Source of the DNA: RHLJ01 sp040222455
Lineage (GTDB): Bacteria > Bacteroidota > Rhodothermia > Balneolales > Balneolaceae
NCBI GenBank assembly: GCA_040222455.1
Contig: JAVKDD010000033.1
Location: 62,001-126,000 of the forward strand
Length of the DNA stretch: 64,000 bases
Direction: 5' to 3'
The notes under the pieces are model-generated. The model saw only the letters and a list, made by a program, of their open reading frames with translations. It made no database searches and was not told the origin of the DNA. How positions within the stretch are numbered: the first letter of the stretch is position 1; every line of letters starts with the position of its first letter. Of this stretch, positions 8,125 to 17,750 are shown in pieces. The translations under genes were made by a program, and so were the position numbers.

Positions 8125-8721
8125 ATGATTGCACTTATAAAATACCGAGCGGGAAATATCGCTTCTGTTTCAAATGCTTTAGACCGACTTGGAATTAATT
8201 TCTTTTTAGCTGAAACACCAGAACAACTCGATAGAGCTGATGGAGTTATTTTCCCGGGTGTAGGACATGCTTATTCGGCGATGGAATCTTTACAGGAAAC
8301 TGGAATTGATGAATGGCTAAAAAATACTAACAAACCTGTTTTGGGAATTTGTGTAGGAATGCAATTACTCTTTGAATCATCAAGTGAAGGAAATACTAAA
8401 GGACTTGGTGTAATACCAGGTTCGTTAGTTAAGTTTAAATCTGAACAGGAAAAAGTTCCCCATATGGGTTGGAACACATTTTCGAATCAGAAAAAGCACC
8501 CTTTATTGGAAGGAATTATGCCAAATGATCATTTATATTTTGTGCATAGTTATTATGCGCCAGACAATGAATTTGCAGTTGCTACTTGTGACTACATTCA
8601 TCCATTTATTGCTGTAGTTGCTAAAGACAATTATTTTGGGGTTCAATTTCACCCAGAAAAGTCTGGGGAAACAGGAGCAAAAATCCTACAGAATTTTCTA
8701 ACTTTCGTTTACAATAAATAG
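8125..8721 (+). CDS. hisH: Imidazole glycerol phosphate synthase, glutaminase subunit (HisH)
   Basis: Class I glutamine amidotransferase that feeds ammonia to HisF. The nucleophile Cys is residue 76 in GICVGMQLLF, the oxyanion strand is VIFPGVG near 41-47, and the catalytic His and Glu are in QFHPEKSG near residue 175. The 198-residue length is normal. Translation is tightly coupled: the ATG directly follows the hisB TAA. Its obligate partner hisF is not found in this window, so it must lie elsewhere in the genome. Confidence 0.97.
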   Translation: MIALIKYRAGNIASVSNALDRLGINFFLAETPEQLDRADGVIFPGVGHAYSAMESLQETGIDEWLKNTNKPVLGICVGMQLLFESSSEGNTKGLGVIPGSLVKFKSEQEKVPHMGWNTFSNQKKHPLLEGIMPNDHLYFVHSYYAPDNEFAVATCDYIHPFIAVVAKDNYFGVQFHPEKSGETGAKILQNFLTFVYNK

Positions 8722-8742
8722 AATCACGATTATAAAAAAATC

Positions 8743-9468
8743 ATGCACGTTATACCTGCTATCGATTTATTAAACGGACAATGTGTACGCCTTCATAAAG
8801 GTAGTTATGATGACGTTACGGTATATAATGATTCTCCACTTGGTCAAGCGGGAGAATTTAAAAAAGCTGGATTCCCACATATTCATATTGTTGATTTAAA
8901 TGGTGCCAAAGAAGGACATTTCGTAAATCTTCCCCACATTACTCAAGTAATTGACGAACTTGGTATTTCTGTACAAACTGGTGGCGGAATTCGGACATTT
9001 GAGGATGCCGAGTATTTATTAAAGGCCGGGATTTCTAAAGTTATTTGTAGTTCGATGGCTGTAAAAAACGAACCCGATTGGCTTAAATTACTCAATAAAT
9101 ATCAAGATCGTACAATTTTAGGGATGGATTTGAAAGATGGAAAAATAGCCTATGGCGGCTGGTTAGAAACAGCATCAGAGTCTGTTGAATCTTTTGTTTC
9201 CAGAATGATAAATCACGGACTTAAAGAGATACTTTGCACCGATATTTCCAAAGATGGAACTTTGTCGGGTCCAAATCTTGAATTATATATAGAATTGAAG
9301 TCTAAATTTCCTGAAATAAGGCTTATTGCTTCTGGAGGTGTTTCTAACCTAAATGATTTACAGGAACTTGATAAAGAAAAGATTGATGCAGTAGTAGTTG
9401 GTAAAGCTTATTACGAAAAAAAGATTTCATTAGCAGAAATGAAATCTATTTCTAAAATAGAAACATAA
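8743..9468 (+). CDS. hisA: ProFAR isomerase (HisA)
   Basis: TIM-barrel isomerase (1-(5-phosphoribosyl)-5-[(5-phosphoribosylamino)methylideneamino]imidazole-4-carboxamide isomerase). The first catalytic Asp is in VIPAIDLLNG (residue 8) and the second in ILGMDLKDG near residue 129. Phosphate-binding loops are QTGGGIRTFEDAEYLL and IASGGVSNLNDL. At 241 residues it is normal length. The N-terminus reads LNGQCVRLHKG, like HisA (ideology of HisF would be different, with KRIIPCLDV). It is the last recognisable his gene of the cluster; hisF and hisIE do not follow. Confidence 0.95.
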   Translation: MHVIPAIDLLNGQCVRLHKGSYDDVTVYNDSPLGQAGEFKKAGFPHIHIVDLNGAKEGHFVNLPHITQVIDELGISVQTGGGIRTFEDAEYLLKAGISKVICSSMAVKNEPDWLKLLNKYQDRTILGMDLKDGKIAYGGWLETASESVESFVSRMINHGLKEILCTDISKDGTLSGPNLELYIELKSKFPEIRLIASGGVSNLNDLQELDKEKIDAVVVGKAYYEKKISLAEMKSISKIET

Positions 9469-9695
9469 AATCTTCTGTTCATTTAATAAAAGTTATTGAA
9501 ATAGATTTATAACTGAAATGATTAGTCTCATCGAGCACGCTATTTTTTATTAAAAATAACTTTAAAGCTATTCAAAATGAATTATTTCATTTTTTAATGC
9601 GGATACTATTACTAGGCTTAGTTAGTCCAATAATAGATTTGTAAATTAGTTGTTGGTTAGTAAACTTAACAACCAAATTTAAAAAGTTCTGCTAT

Positions 9696-12101
9696 ATGGG
9701 TTTTTTGGAAATAATAGGCTTGAGTCGCAAAAAAAAGGAAATGATTCCTCTTTTAGGCGAAAAGAAAAAAAAGGAACAGGAAGCTTACTCCTTAAGAAGA
9801 AATCCATACTTACGGATCTTTATTTTTGTTTGCTTTATTTTAATATCAGTTTTCTCACTTCCAAGAACATCCGTTCGTTCAAGTTTTAATTATACGGTAG
9901 GACAACCTTGGAGAGCAGAGGATTTAACAGCTCCCTATACCTTTGCGCTTAATAAAACGGCAGAAGAAATTGCAGCAGAACAACAATCGATTGAGGAACA
10001 ACTCCCTCCTATTTTTGTAGTGGACGAAGAAGCAGCTATTACTATTCAAACCCGTTTAGATTCTCTGTATAGAATGCTTCAACCAACTCTTGAGGCCTAT
10101 AATGAGTGGCAAACTTCAAAAGATAACGAGAGTCCTACTACCCTAGATGATAGCCTTCGCTTTGGCCGCGAATTCCAACAATCGAATATTGGATTAACTG
10201 ATTTCTCATTAAATACCTTACTAACAAGCTATCACCAGGTAAAAAGTCGAAATCTTAGAGAAAATCAGTTTACAGGAATCATCGTAAAACAGCAGCTTGA
10301 ATCTTTAATCGATCAGCTACTTAGCCAAGGGATCATAAATGTAAATAAAGCTACGATTAATGCTGAACAAATCACTGTTCTAAATCCAACACAAAGCACA
10401 GAACAACCTATAAATATTGCTCGGGTCAGAGACTTAAGAGGAGCAAATGAGTTTGCACAATTTCAACTTAGCAGAACGTTAAATGAAAATCTTTCCAGAC
10501 TTGGGATTGAATTATACAATAAGGTAATAGCACCCAATTATATATTTAATGAAGAACGTAGGCAAGCAAGATTAGATGAGGCCATTTCAAATATTTCGTT
10601 AACAAAAGGTGCCATGGCACAGGGTCAAGTAATTATTCGCCGTGGCGATATGGTAAATGAACAAACTGCTAACATACTTGAAAGCCTTGACGCGGCACGG
10701 GCACTTAATGCCTCAGAACTTGAGCGTTGGCTGCGTTTTTCAGGTGGTGTTGTACTCGTTATTGTTATTTCTCTGGTTTTCTATATGTACCTATATTTGT
10801 ATAGAAGAAAAATCAGTACCGACAATGTTCTCTTTTTTCTAGTATTTCTAACTCTAGGTTTAATTAGCGCGGGTACGGCCTTTGTCCTATACTTTGATGT
10901 AGCTCATCCTTTTATCATTCCTGTAGCTATTGCTCCGATTATCTTGACTATAATTTTTGATTCAAGAGTTGGAATTATTGCTTCGGTAACTTTGGCTTCA
11001 CTTATTGGTTTAGTTCATGGCTATAATTTCGAGTTTACAATCGCGACTATTTCAGCCTGTTCGATGGGGGTATTTTCTGTACGGGATGTAAAAGATCGAT
11101 CTCAGTTTTTCTTTACAACCCCCGGAGTTGTCTTCCTTACATATATAATTACCATGGGCGCTTTCAGCCTCGCAAAGATGGAAGGGTGGGATGTTGTAAT
11201 TGATAACCTCATGTACATCGCCATTAACTCTGTATTTATCCTTTTCACTTATCCAATTATTCTTCTTTTTGAAAAACTGTTTGGTGTTACCACAGACTTC
11301 ACCTTACTAGAACTTGGCGATACTAATCAACCTTTACTAAAAGAGTTGATGAACAAAGCACCCGGAACTTTTCATCATAGCCTGCAGGTCGCAAATTTAT
11401 CTGAAGCCGCTGCATCTGCAGTTGGTGCAAATTCTCTTCTAAATCGTGTTGGAGCACTTTACCATGATATTGGCAAGATGATAAAACCCGACTATTTTGT
11501 TGAAAACCAAAGTAGTGGTATAAATGAACATGATAAGTTGAAACCACAAATGAGTGCTATGGTTATCAAAGCGCATGTTAGTGAAGGCGTTAAAATGGCT
11601 GAAGAACATGGGCTTCCAAAGACACTTATTGATTTCATAGAAACACATCATGGGACTTCTGTAATTCGATATTTTTATGAGAAAGCGAAGGAAGATGAAA
11701 ATCTGAAAGAGATGCTCGATGAAGAGCAATTCAAATATGAAGGCCCACTTCCAAATACTAAAGAAACTGGAATACTTCTGTTGGCCGATGGAATTGAAGC
11801 TGCGTCAAAGGCTATGAAAAATCCTACATATAGCAAGCTCGAAAACCTGGTAAATCGCATGGTGGATGATCGGGTAGCTGAAGGTCAGCTAAGCCATTGC
11901 CCACTAACTTTTCGCGATCTTCAAATCATAAAAGAAACATTTCTAAATATTCTGGTAGGTATATATCATAGTAGAATTGAATACCCGGAAGATCAAAAAA
12001 GAGAAAAAGAAGAAGCCGAGAAAGCTGCAGCTTTAAAAAAGCAAAACAATGAGAATAAAACAGAGAGTCAGGAATCTAAGGAAGAAGCCAAAACAGAGTA
12101 A
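9696..12101 (+). CDS. PgpH/YqfF-type 7TM-HD protein, likely c-di-AMP phosphodiesterase
   Basis: 801 residues in the PgpH order: a basic cytosolic N-tail, TM1 at about 36-55, a large extracytoplasmic 7TMR-HDED domain to about 345, seven membrane helices to about 515, then a cytosolic HD domain. The HD metal residues lie in FHHSLQVANL (about 557-566) and YHDIGKM (near 589-595), with ETHHGT and LLADGIEAA further on. The charged tail rich in Glu/Lys at 765-801 is variable in the family. PgpH hydrolyses cyclic di-AMP to pApA, linked to potassium and osmotic control. xerD starts two bases after the stop, so the two are probably co-transcribed. No diadenylate cyclase is visible in the window. Confidence 0.92.
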   Translation: MGFLEIIGLSRKKKEMIPLLGEKKKKEQEAYSLRRNPYLRIFIFVCFILISVFSLPRTSVRSSFNYTVGQPWRAEDLTAPYTFALNKTAEEIAAEQQSIEEQLPPIFVVDEEAAITIQTRLDSLYRMLQPTLEAYNEWQTSKDNESPTTLDDSLRFGREFQQSNIGLTDFSLNTLLTSYHQVKSRNLRENQFTGIIVKQQLESLIDQLLSQGIINVNKATINAEQITVLNPTQSTEQPINIARVRDLRGANEFAQFQLSRTLNENLSRLGIELYNKVIAPNYIFNEERRQARLDEAISNISLTKGAMAQGQVIIRRGDMVNEQTANILESLDAARALNASELERWLRFSGGVVLVIVISLVFYMYLYLYRRKISTDNVLFFLVFLTLGLISAGTAFVLYFDVAHPFIIPVAIAPIILTIIFDSRVGIIASVTLASLIGLVHGYNFEFTIATISACSMGVFSVRDVKDRSQFFFTTPGVVFLTYIITMGAFSLAKMEGWDVVIDNLMYIAINSVFILFTYPIILLFEKLFGVTTDFTLLELGDTNQPLLKELMNKAPGTFHHSLQVANLSEAAASAVGANSLLNRVGALYHDIGKMIKPDYFVENQSSGINEHDKLKPQMSAMVIKAHVSEGVKMAEEHGLPKTLIDFIETHHGTSVIRYFYEKAKEDENLKEMLDEEQFKYEGPLPNTKETGILLLADGIEAASKAMKNPTYSKLENLVNRMVDDRVAEGQLSHCPLTFRDLQIIKETFLNILVGIYHSRIEYPEDQKREKEEAEKAAALKKQNNENKTESQESKEEAKTE

Positions 12102-12103
12102 CG

Positions 12104-13015
12104 GTGAAATTTAAACAAGAACTGGATTTATACCTTCAATTCATCAAGCTTGAAAAAGGACTTTCCAATAACTCTATCGTATCCTATCAAAATGATTTAA
12201 ACCGTTACCTACAATTTCTGTTGATCGATAAAAAGATCTCTGATCTTGCAGGGGTATCGCTTTCTCACATTGAAGACTTCCTGAATTACTTAATTGATCA
12301 CGAACTACTTTCAGCCAGTTCCTTAGCTCGAAATATTTCAAGTATCCGTGGGTTTCATGAATTTGCCGTGGTCGAAGGGATAACAGCGGCCAATCCTGCA
12401 GAATTGGTCGATCTTCCAAAAAAGGCGAAAAAACTTCCCGAAGTACTCAATCCAATTGAGATTGAAACCATGTTGGAAACACCAGATATAACAAAACCTG
12501 CTGGAATTAGAGACAAAGCTATCCTAGAATGTTTATATGGAACAGGGATGAGAGTTAGCGAACTCACCGATCTAGAGACCGATCGAATGTTTTTTGAAAT
12601 TGGATTTATAAGAGTAATTGGAAAAGGTAGTAAAGAACGACTTGTACCGGTAGGTGAAATTGCCCAAGAAGCGTTGGAACACTACCTTGAATTAGCGCGA
12701 CCACTTTTCTTCAATCCAAAAAAAGCTGAGAAAGCCAAAAATAAAGTATTTTTAAATCAACGTGGCGGCGCTCTTACCAGAATGAGTGTATGGAATATCG
12801 TACAAAAAGCAGCATTAGAAGCCGATATCACTAAGAAAGTATACCCTCATATATTCCGACACTCTTTTGCAACGCATTTACTGGAAGGCGGAGCTGATTT
12901 ACGTGCCGTACAAGAAATGCTGGGGCACGCTTCTATCCTAACTACCGAAATTTACACACATGTAGATCGTTCACTCCTACATCAAACTCATAAACAGTTT
13001 CACCCAAGGGGTTAA
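12104..13015 (+). CDS. xerD: Tyrosine recombinase XerD/XerC
   Basis: 303 residues with an N-terminal SAM-like core-binding domain (about 1-85) and a catalytic domain with Arg150 in GTGMRVSELTDL, a Lys in GKGSKERLVPVG, the HxxR box HIFRHSFATHLLEGGADL, LGHASILTTEIY and the nucleophile Tyr near 284 followed by THVD. It resolves chromosome dimers at dif. The start is GTG at 12104; no ATG is nearby and the N-terminus fits the family. It could be either XerC or XerD; the housekeeping type is likely rather than a phage integrase. Its stop overlaps the opposite-strand methyltransferase stop at TTAA 13012-13015. Confidence 0.93.
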   Translation: MKFKQELDLYLQFIKLEKGLSNNSIVSYQNDLNRYLQFLLIDKKISDLAGVSLSHIEDFLNYLIDHELLSASSLARNISSIRGFHEFAVVEGITAANPAELVDLPKKAKKLPEVLNPIEIETMLETPDITKPAGIRDKAILECLYGTGMRVSELTDLETDRMFFEIGFIRVIGKGSKERLVPVGEIAQEALEHYLELARPLFFNPKKAEKAKNKVFLNQRGGALTRMSVWNIVQKAALEADITKKVYPHIFRHSFATHLLEGGADLRAVQEMLGHASILTTEIYTHVDRSLLHQTHKQFHPRG

Positions 13016-15432
13016 ATATTATTCTGAAAAAGAATTAACTTTTCTTTATTTATTTTTTTATAAGAAAAGTTACGGTGCCAGCTTAGTGCCCTCCAATTTT
13101 CCCAAATTTTTGTCAATTGATTTGCCTCAAAAACTTGTTCTACTTCATCGAGAATTTTTTCTTCTTTAAACGCGTTTGCAACTGGTTCTCCAATCACCAT
13201 AGCAATATAGCCTCCATCTTTTAAAAGCTTATTTGAAACATGAGCGATCTTTGCCATATCCTTAAAGTAATCTAACTTTGCTTTTTGAGGGTTAGTTCTT
13301 TTTCTCCTTGACCCAACTTCGTTTTCAAAATTTATACTTAATTCATTAGGGTAAAGCCAATAATATGGTAAACGCTGTCCTAAGCTATAGTCAGTCATAC
13401 ATAAATAAGGAGGTGATGTAATAATTGCATCAACTTCATGATCAGAAATTTCTATATCTTTAGATTCAATCTTACGAGAGTCTAAGTTATAAAACTGACC
13501 ATTTGATAATGTTTTTTCAATATCTAGATCCTTGTTCTTGATTTGAGAATAAAAGAGCTCAATAATTCGCAAATTACGTCTGATTTTCTTAAAAAATAGA
13601 TCGAATGCATCACGGTATTCTGGCACATCTTTTCCTTTCTCTAATGGAGTATTATCAGCAAAATAGTTATGACCTTTACCATATCTGTCAGTTGCGTTAG
13701 ATAAAATTCCCGAAAAACAAGTCTTTAGAAAAAGCTTTTCCGTATTACAAAAATTTCCTTCAATTCCAGTCAGAATTCTACCTAACTCTTCAAGTGTTTT
13801 GGGATTATGCCATTTTTGGATTTGAAATTTTTCTTCATTTGGAATCAGTTTGTCATCGAGCTTTGTGAAATCCTCCCTTTTTACCGATGCGAGAATTTTC
13901 CTCGATTCTTTAGGTAGATAAGAAAACTTAGTTTTTGCTATCATTGTAGCAATTTTATTTGAATCAATGGAGATTGTTTTATTCCCAAATTTGATTGCTT
14001 CAGATGCAGTTTGTCCAGTTCCACCAAAAATATCGAGAACCAAATCATTCTCAAGGTTTAAAGATTTGACGAAAGTTGCTGGAATTGCATGTACATAAGT
14101 ACTTGGATAACTATGTAAACTTTTATTCTTACTATAATTGAACCCCCAATCTTTTATATGGTCTAAATTCTCAATTACATTTGTATTTGAAACATTTATA
14201 ATTTCATTCTTATTCTCGATGTAATCCCATTTATCACTTAATTCTTTTAATACTTTTTTCATTATTTTTTTTAAATCAACTTTAGTAATTGTTGATAAAT
14301 TATATTGTTCTTGAACCCACTTAGGAAAATGATATAATTCTATTGTAGAACCAATTTTATAAATTTTTAACCTTCCTATTTCCCTAAAAAGTGACGCCGA
14401 TTTCCCAAATCTTTTTTTTGAGAAAATTATGATTGGTTTGAAATATTTACTGGATAATTTCTTCTCAATCCAACTAATGAAATTTGAATTCAAGAATTTT
14501 AAGTTGCTTCCTTCTTCCTCTTGAATTACTAATTCAAAAAGTAGAATTGGTTCCTTTAGACTTTTATATTTTTCAACCAAGTCTCTCAAATGACTATTTA
14601 TTGAGGAGACCTCTTCAAGCAATTTATAATCTGTATTAAATATTATTTCTTCCTGTGGGTATCCACTTGTAATAGCATTTCTCAATATATGCTGAAGAAA
14701 AGCTTCTCTCGCAGTTTCGTTTTCATCTTGATTATAAAAAGTTTCATAAAGCCTATTTTTATAATCTTTCCAAAGATTTAAATAAGTATTGTTTTCATCT
14801 TTAATATTAACAATCCTATATTTATTCTTCTCTACTAAAACTTGAACAAGTTTAATCGGTAAATCTTTATCAACTTGTAACCCCATGTAATTTGATGCCC
14901 TAATAACATTATCAATGTTATCTAAATCAATGATATTATTAATCAAATGTCCAAAATCTTCATCATCACCAGTAATTATTGATGCAATCTTTTCGCTAGA
15001 TATATTTAAGTTAAACTTACGGGAAACTTTTTCACAAACGTCTTCAAAGTTAATGTATTGACTATTGTGTTTAGTTAAAGCCTTAATTTTTCCACCAAGA
15101 ATTTTGTAAGCAAACTCTTCGTGATCATAATTAGTAATGTTTTCGACAGTATGTGCAAATGGAGGAGTTGCTATATCATGTAAAAGAGCTGCGATACATA
15201 AATTTGCAATCTGATTTTTGTTTAAATCAGCTTTTAAACAATACTGATGTGCCAAATATGCAACACCAATACTATGCTCCCATCTACACGTATTGGAAAA
15301 GTCTTTAAAAAAAATAGAATCGATATTTGATAACCGAACTTCTCTTAATCGAAGAAAAGTGGGCCATTTAATAAAATCATCGAGCCAATCTGGTAATACA
15401 ATCTGACCATATAGTATATCATTAAATGTCAT
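13012..15432 (-). CDS. HD phosphohydrolase fused to DNA methyltransferase
   Basis: 806 residues with two unrelated enzymatic parts. Residues ~45-185 form an HD domain of dNTPase/SAMHD1 style: RWEHSIGV (His53), HDIATPPFAHTVE (85-97) and DLDNIDNVIRASNYMGL near 170. The middle, about 190-430, is unrecognised. From about 430 there is a SAM-dependent amino-methyltransferase: HSYPSTYVHAIPATF, motif I LDIFGGTGQTASEA near 466, and motif IV ITSPPYL near 672, the type usually acting on N4-cytosine or N6-adenine in DNA. It is the last gene of a four-gene minus-strand operon, one base after the toroid-protein stop. Strikingly no restriction nuclease is beside it. Function as DNA modification plus nucleotide or phosphate hydrolysis is inferred. 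Confidence 0.85.
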   Translation of the reverse strand: MTFNDILYGQIVLPDWLDDFIKWPTFLRLREVRLSNIDSIFFKDFSNTCRWEHSIGVAYLAHQYCLKADLNKNQIANLCIAALLHDIATPPFAHTVENITNYDHEEFAYKILGGKIKALTKHNSQYINFEDVCEKVSRKFNLNISSEKIASIITGDDEDFGHLINNIIDLDNIDNVIRASNYMGLQVDKDLPIKLVQVLVEKNKYRIVNIKDENNTYLNLWKDYKNRLYETFYNQDENETAREAFLQHILRNAITSGYPQEEIIFNTDYKLLEEVSSINSHLRDLVEKYKSLKEPILLFELVIQEEEGSNLKFLNSNFISWIEKKLSSKYFKPIIIFSKKRFGKSASLFREIGRLKIYKIGSTIELYHFPKWVQEQYNLSTITKVDLKKIMKKVLKELSDKWDYIENKNEIINVSNTNVIENLDHIKDWGFNYSKNKSLHSYPSTYVHAIPATFVKSLNLENDLVLDIFGGTGQTASEAIKFGNKTISIDSNKIATMIAKTKFSYLPKESRKILASVKREDFTKLDDKLIPNEEKFQIQKWHNPKTLEELGRILTGIEGNFCNTEKLFLKTCFSGILSNATDRYGKGHNYFADNTPLEKGKDVPEYRDAFDLFFKKIRRNLRIIELFYSQIKNKDLDIEKTLSNGQFYNLDSRKIESKDIEISDHEVDAIITSPPYLCMTDYSLGQRLPYYWLYPNELSINFENEVGSRRKRTNPQKAKLDYFKDMAKIAHVSNKLLKDGGYIAMVIGEPVANAFKEEKILDEVEQVFEANQLTKIWENWRALSWHRNFSYKKINKEKLILFQNNI

Positions 15433-15433
15433 A

Positions 15434-16714
15434 CTAATACCTAATATTTCTGGTAAGCATAATTATTACTATAGCTCCTAAAAATTCAGTCGCTAAATCT
15501 TCGATAGCTAAATCATTTATTAAACCTAAAATTATTGAAAGAGATATAATGGAACCCCCAATAACATATCCTATAAAAGCTGTGATCCAATGATTAAAAA
15601 AAGACTTCGATAAAGCTTTCCATTTAGAAACAGTCCCAAAAAAATTATACAGAAATCCAATTCTCGAATCTTTTATCTCCACTTCTATTTTTTCTAATGT
15701 CGTATAAAGAATAGAGTTTGTTCTAGATGAAAGATTTGTTCCTGAGTGTGGATATTTAAAACCCGATGATAGAGACAAATCAATGATTTTTTCTAGTCTG
15801 TTTTGAATATTGTAAGTGCTATAGATTGGTATTGGTTCTAGTTTAACAGAAATAGTTATTAAATATAATTGCCAAGGAATTCTTATGTATTTATTCTCAT
15901 TATTTCTCCAATACTCAAGATTTTGTTCAATATCGTTTGTAAATAAATTTCGTGTTTCTTTCCAAATTTTGGTTAATGCTTTTCGATAAAGCTTCATTAG
16001 TTCCTTATCATTATTTATATTGAAGAATACTAGAGTATATAATATCAATATTCTCTCAGAATAATCATGAGTTTTATAATCTTGTGATCTTACATATTTC
16101 TCAATCTCAGATTTCAAACCATCGAATACATCGCATTCCTTAGGCAATGCATTTACTGAAGATAATGCCATTGCAGCATATGATGTAGGTATATAAACAT
16201 TTGAATTTTCAGAAGTATCTAGATAATAATCCCAAGTGCAAGATAGACCTTTTGTATTCTTTCCATTGATTAATTTTTCCACAAATACATCATGCAGTTT
16301 TGATTTCAAATTTGGGTTGTCTTTAATTTTAGAAATTGAAATCAAAAGCTCTGAAATCTTGATTGTACTATTTAGTTTATCGGGATAAAAGTTACTGTTA
16401 AGTCTAAAGCTCAAATAGTTCAAAAGTCGCTGTACACTTTGTTGACTTTTTTGATCATCAGCATTACAAAGAACATTTATTGCACTTGCTATCCCATGTA
16501 GACCATGTTGCTGACGAGTTTGATCATCGATAAACTGACCACAAGCTATTACATCTTTTCCTTTTTGAACACCTTCAATATTATTACCTCCTTTTAATAA
16601 TTGAACATCGATAACTGATTGTACTTTTCTGGTTTGGGCACCATTGAGGCAAACATCTAAAAACCGATCTTTTATTTTTGTTTTTGCTTTACTAATATCT
16701 TGGAGATCAATCAT
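15434..16714 (-). CDS. Alpha-toroid-like protein with C-terminal membrane anchor, unknown function
   Basis: 426 residues, mostly helical up to about 360. The pattern RQQHGLHGIASAINVL near 68-83 and TSYAAMALSSVNAL near 175-190 recalls repeats of the alpha/alpha-toroid terpene-cyclase/prenyltransferase class, but I see no DxDD or zinc motif, so activity is not inferred. Two hydrophobic segments close the protein (WITAFIGYVIGGSIISLS and EFLGAIVIIMLT), suggesting membrane anchoring with the toroid in the cytosol. It overlaps the upstream ThiL-like gene by 8 bases and lies one base from the HD-methyltransferase gene. Not recognised as a named family. Confidence 0.7.
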   Translation of the reverse strand: MIDLQDISKAKTKIKDRFLDVCLNGAQTRKVQSVIDVQLLKGGNNIEGVQKGKDVIACGQFIDDQTRQQHGLHGIASAINVLCNADDQKSQQSVQRLLNYLSFRLNSNFYPDKLNSTIKISELLISISKIKDNPNLKSKLHDVFVEKLINGKNTKGLSCTWDYYLDTSENSNVYIPTSYAAMALSSVNALPKECDVFDGLKSEIEKYVRSQDYKTHDYSERILILYTLVFFNINNDKELMKLYRKALTKIWKETRNLFTNDIEQNLEYWRNNENKYIRIPWQLYLITISVKLEPIPIYSTYNIQNRLEKIIDLSLSSGFKYPHSGTNLSSRTNSILYTTLEKIEVEIKDSRIGFLYNFFGTVSKWKALSKSFFNHWITAFIGYVIGGSIISLSIILGLINDLAIEDLATEFLGAIVIIMLTRNIRY

Positions 16715-17750
16715 TCTTCCGTTTTGTTTGATTTAATACTTCATCAATAATTGAGTCGTATTTAGTGTCGGAATGCCCAAAGTTTGGAAGAACTTTTTTT
16801 TCTTCCCCCGCTATTAAATACTTGATATTGTTTTTCGTTATTGTACCAATTTCAAAAAATCCTGCCTCTCTCATTTTTGCAGAAACTATGTCATTATTCT
16901 TGGTAGTCACAATAAATTGAAATTCTCCACCAACTGAAAAAATTAAATCTTCTAAACTAAATTCAAAATTGTTAACAAGAAATTTCGTTTTCTCACTTAC
17001 TGGTATTTTATCTAAGTTAACTTCACATCCCACCGAACTGTATTTACATAGCTCGTGTAAGCTTACTCCCAACCCATCACTTACATCCATTCCTGCTCTT
17101 CCAAATTTATTTTCAGAGACAAATTTTGATTTTTCAACTGGTAACTTTGGGTCTACTAGTATCTTTTTAGCCCACTCCATTAAATCATTTCCAACATTAG
17201 CTTCAGTTAGAAAAACTATTGCAGAAGAAATTGAACCAATTTCTCCTGATATCCATATTATTTCACCTGGGCTTGCACTGTATTTAAAAAAATTTCCTTC
17301 ACACTCGTTAATCCCAATTCCTACTGAATAAAAACTGTTCTCTTTACCAATTTTTGTATCTCCACCAATAATAAAAACATTGAACATATCACATTGATAC
17401 TTAGCTCCCTTCATAAATTCCTTGAAGCTTTTAGTTTTCAACCCTCTTTTCATTTTTGCACCAACTAGTACATACTTAGGTGTACTGCCACTTCCACATA
17501 AATCTGAAATACTAGCGGCAACTGTTAATCGACCTAAATCAAAATAACTTCCAAAACCTAGATCGATACAAATTGGATTATCATTTAAAAAGTCAGTTGT
17601 AAAAGTAATTGTTTTATTTCCAAATCGAATTGTATTACAATCATCGAAGCCAACTTTCGATACTATATTCTTATCATTAATTGGTAAGAATTGAGACAGC
17701 CAATCCGCCATTATATCTGGATTAAATATTTCTTTCTTGCCAGAAATCAA
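16707..17750 (-). CDS. ThiL/PurM-superfamily ATP-binding protein (AIR-synthase-related)
   Basis: 347 residues with the PurM/ThiL/SelD/HypE fold order: GFDDCNTIRF (phosphate/metal loop, near residue 34), TFTTDFLNDN, the YFDLGRLTVAASISDLCGSG helix, IIGGDTKIGKE near 128 and GRAGMDVSDGLGVSLHEL near 218. ThiL phosphorylates thiamine monophosphate, but there are no thi genes around, and the genes beside it encode HIT and HD-methyltransferase proteins. It could therefore act on another phosphorylated nucleoside. Start is uncertain: Met1 (17750) overlaps the HIT gene by 29 bases; Met14 (17711) lies 11 bases after the HIT stop. Overlaps the next gene by 8 bases. Confidence 0.75.
   Translation of the reverse strand: MISGKKEIFNPDIMADWLSQFLPINDKNIVSKVGFDDCNTIRFGNKTITFTTDFLNDNPICIDLGFGSYFDLGRLTVAASISDLCGSGSTPKYVLVGAKMKRGLKTKSFKEFMKGAKYQCDMFNVFIIGGDTKIGKENSFYSVGIGINECEGNFFKYSASPGEIIWISGEIGSISSAIVFLTEANVGNDLMEWAKKILVDPKLPVEKSKFVSENKFGRAGMDVSDGLGVSLHELCKYSSVGCEVNLDKIPVSEKTKFLVNNFEFSLEDLIFSVGGEFQFIVTTKNNDIVSAKMREAGFFEIGTITKNNIKYLIAGEEKKVLPNFGHSDTKYDSIIDEVLNQTKRKND

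Noticed and set aside
9469..9695. Candidate regulatory palindrome TTGGTT/AACCAA before the PgpH gene
   Set aside because: Only six bases per arm with a 12-base gap in AT-rich DNA; too weak to call.
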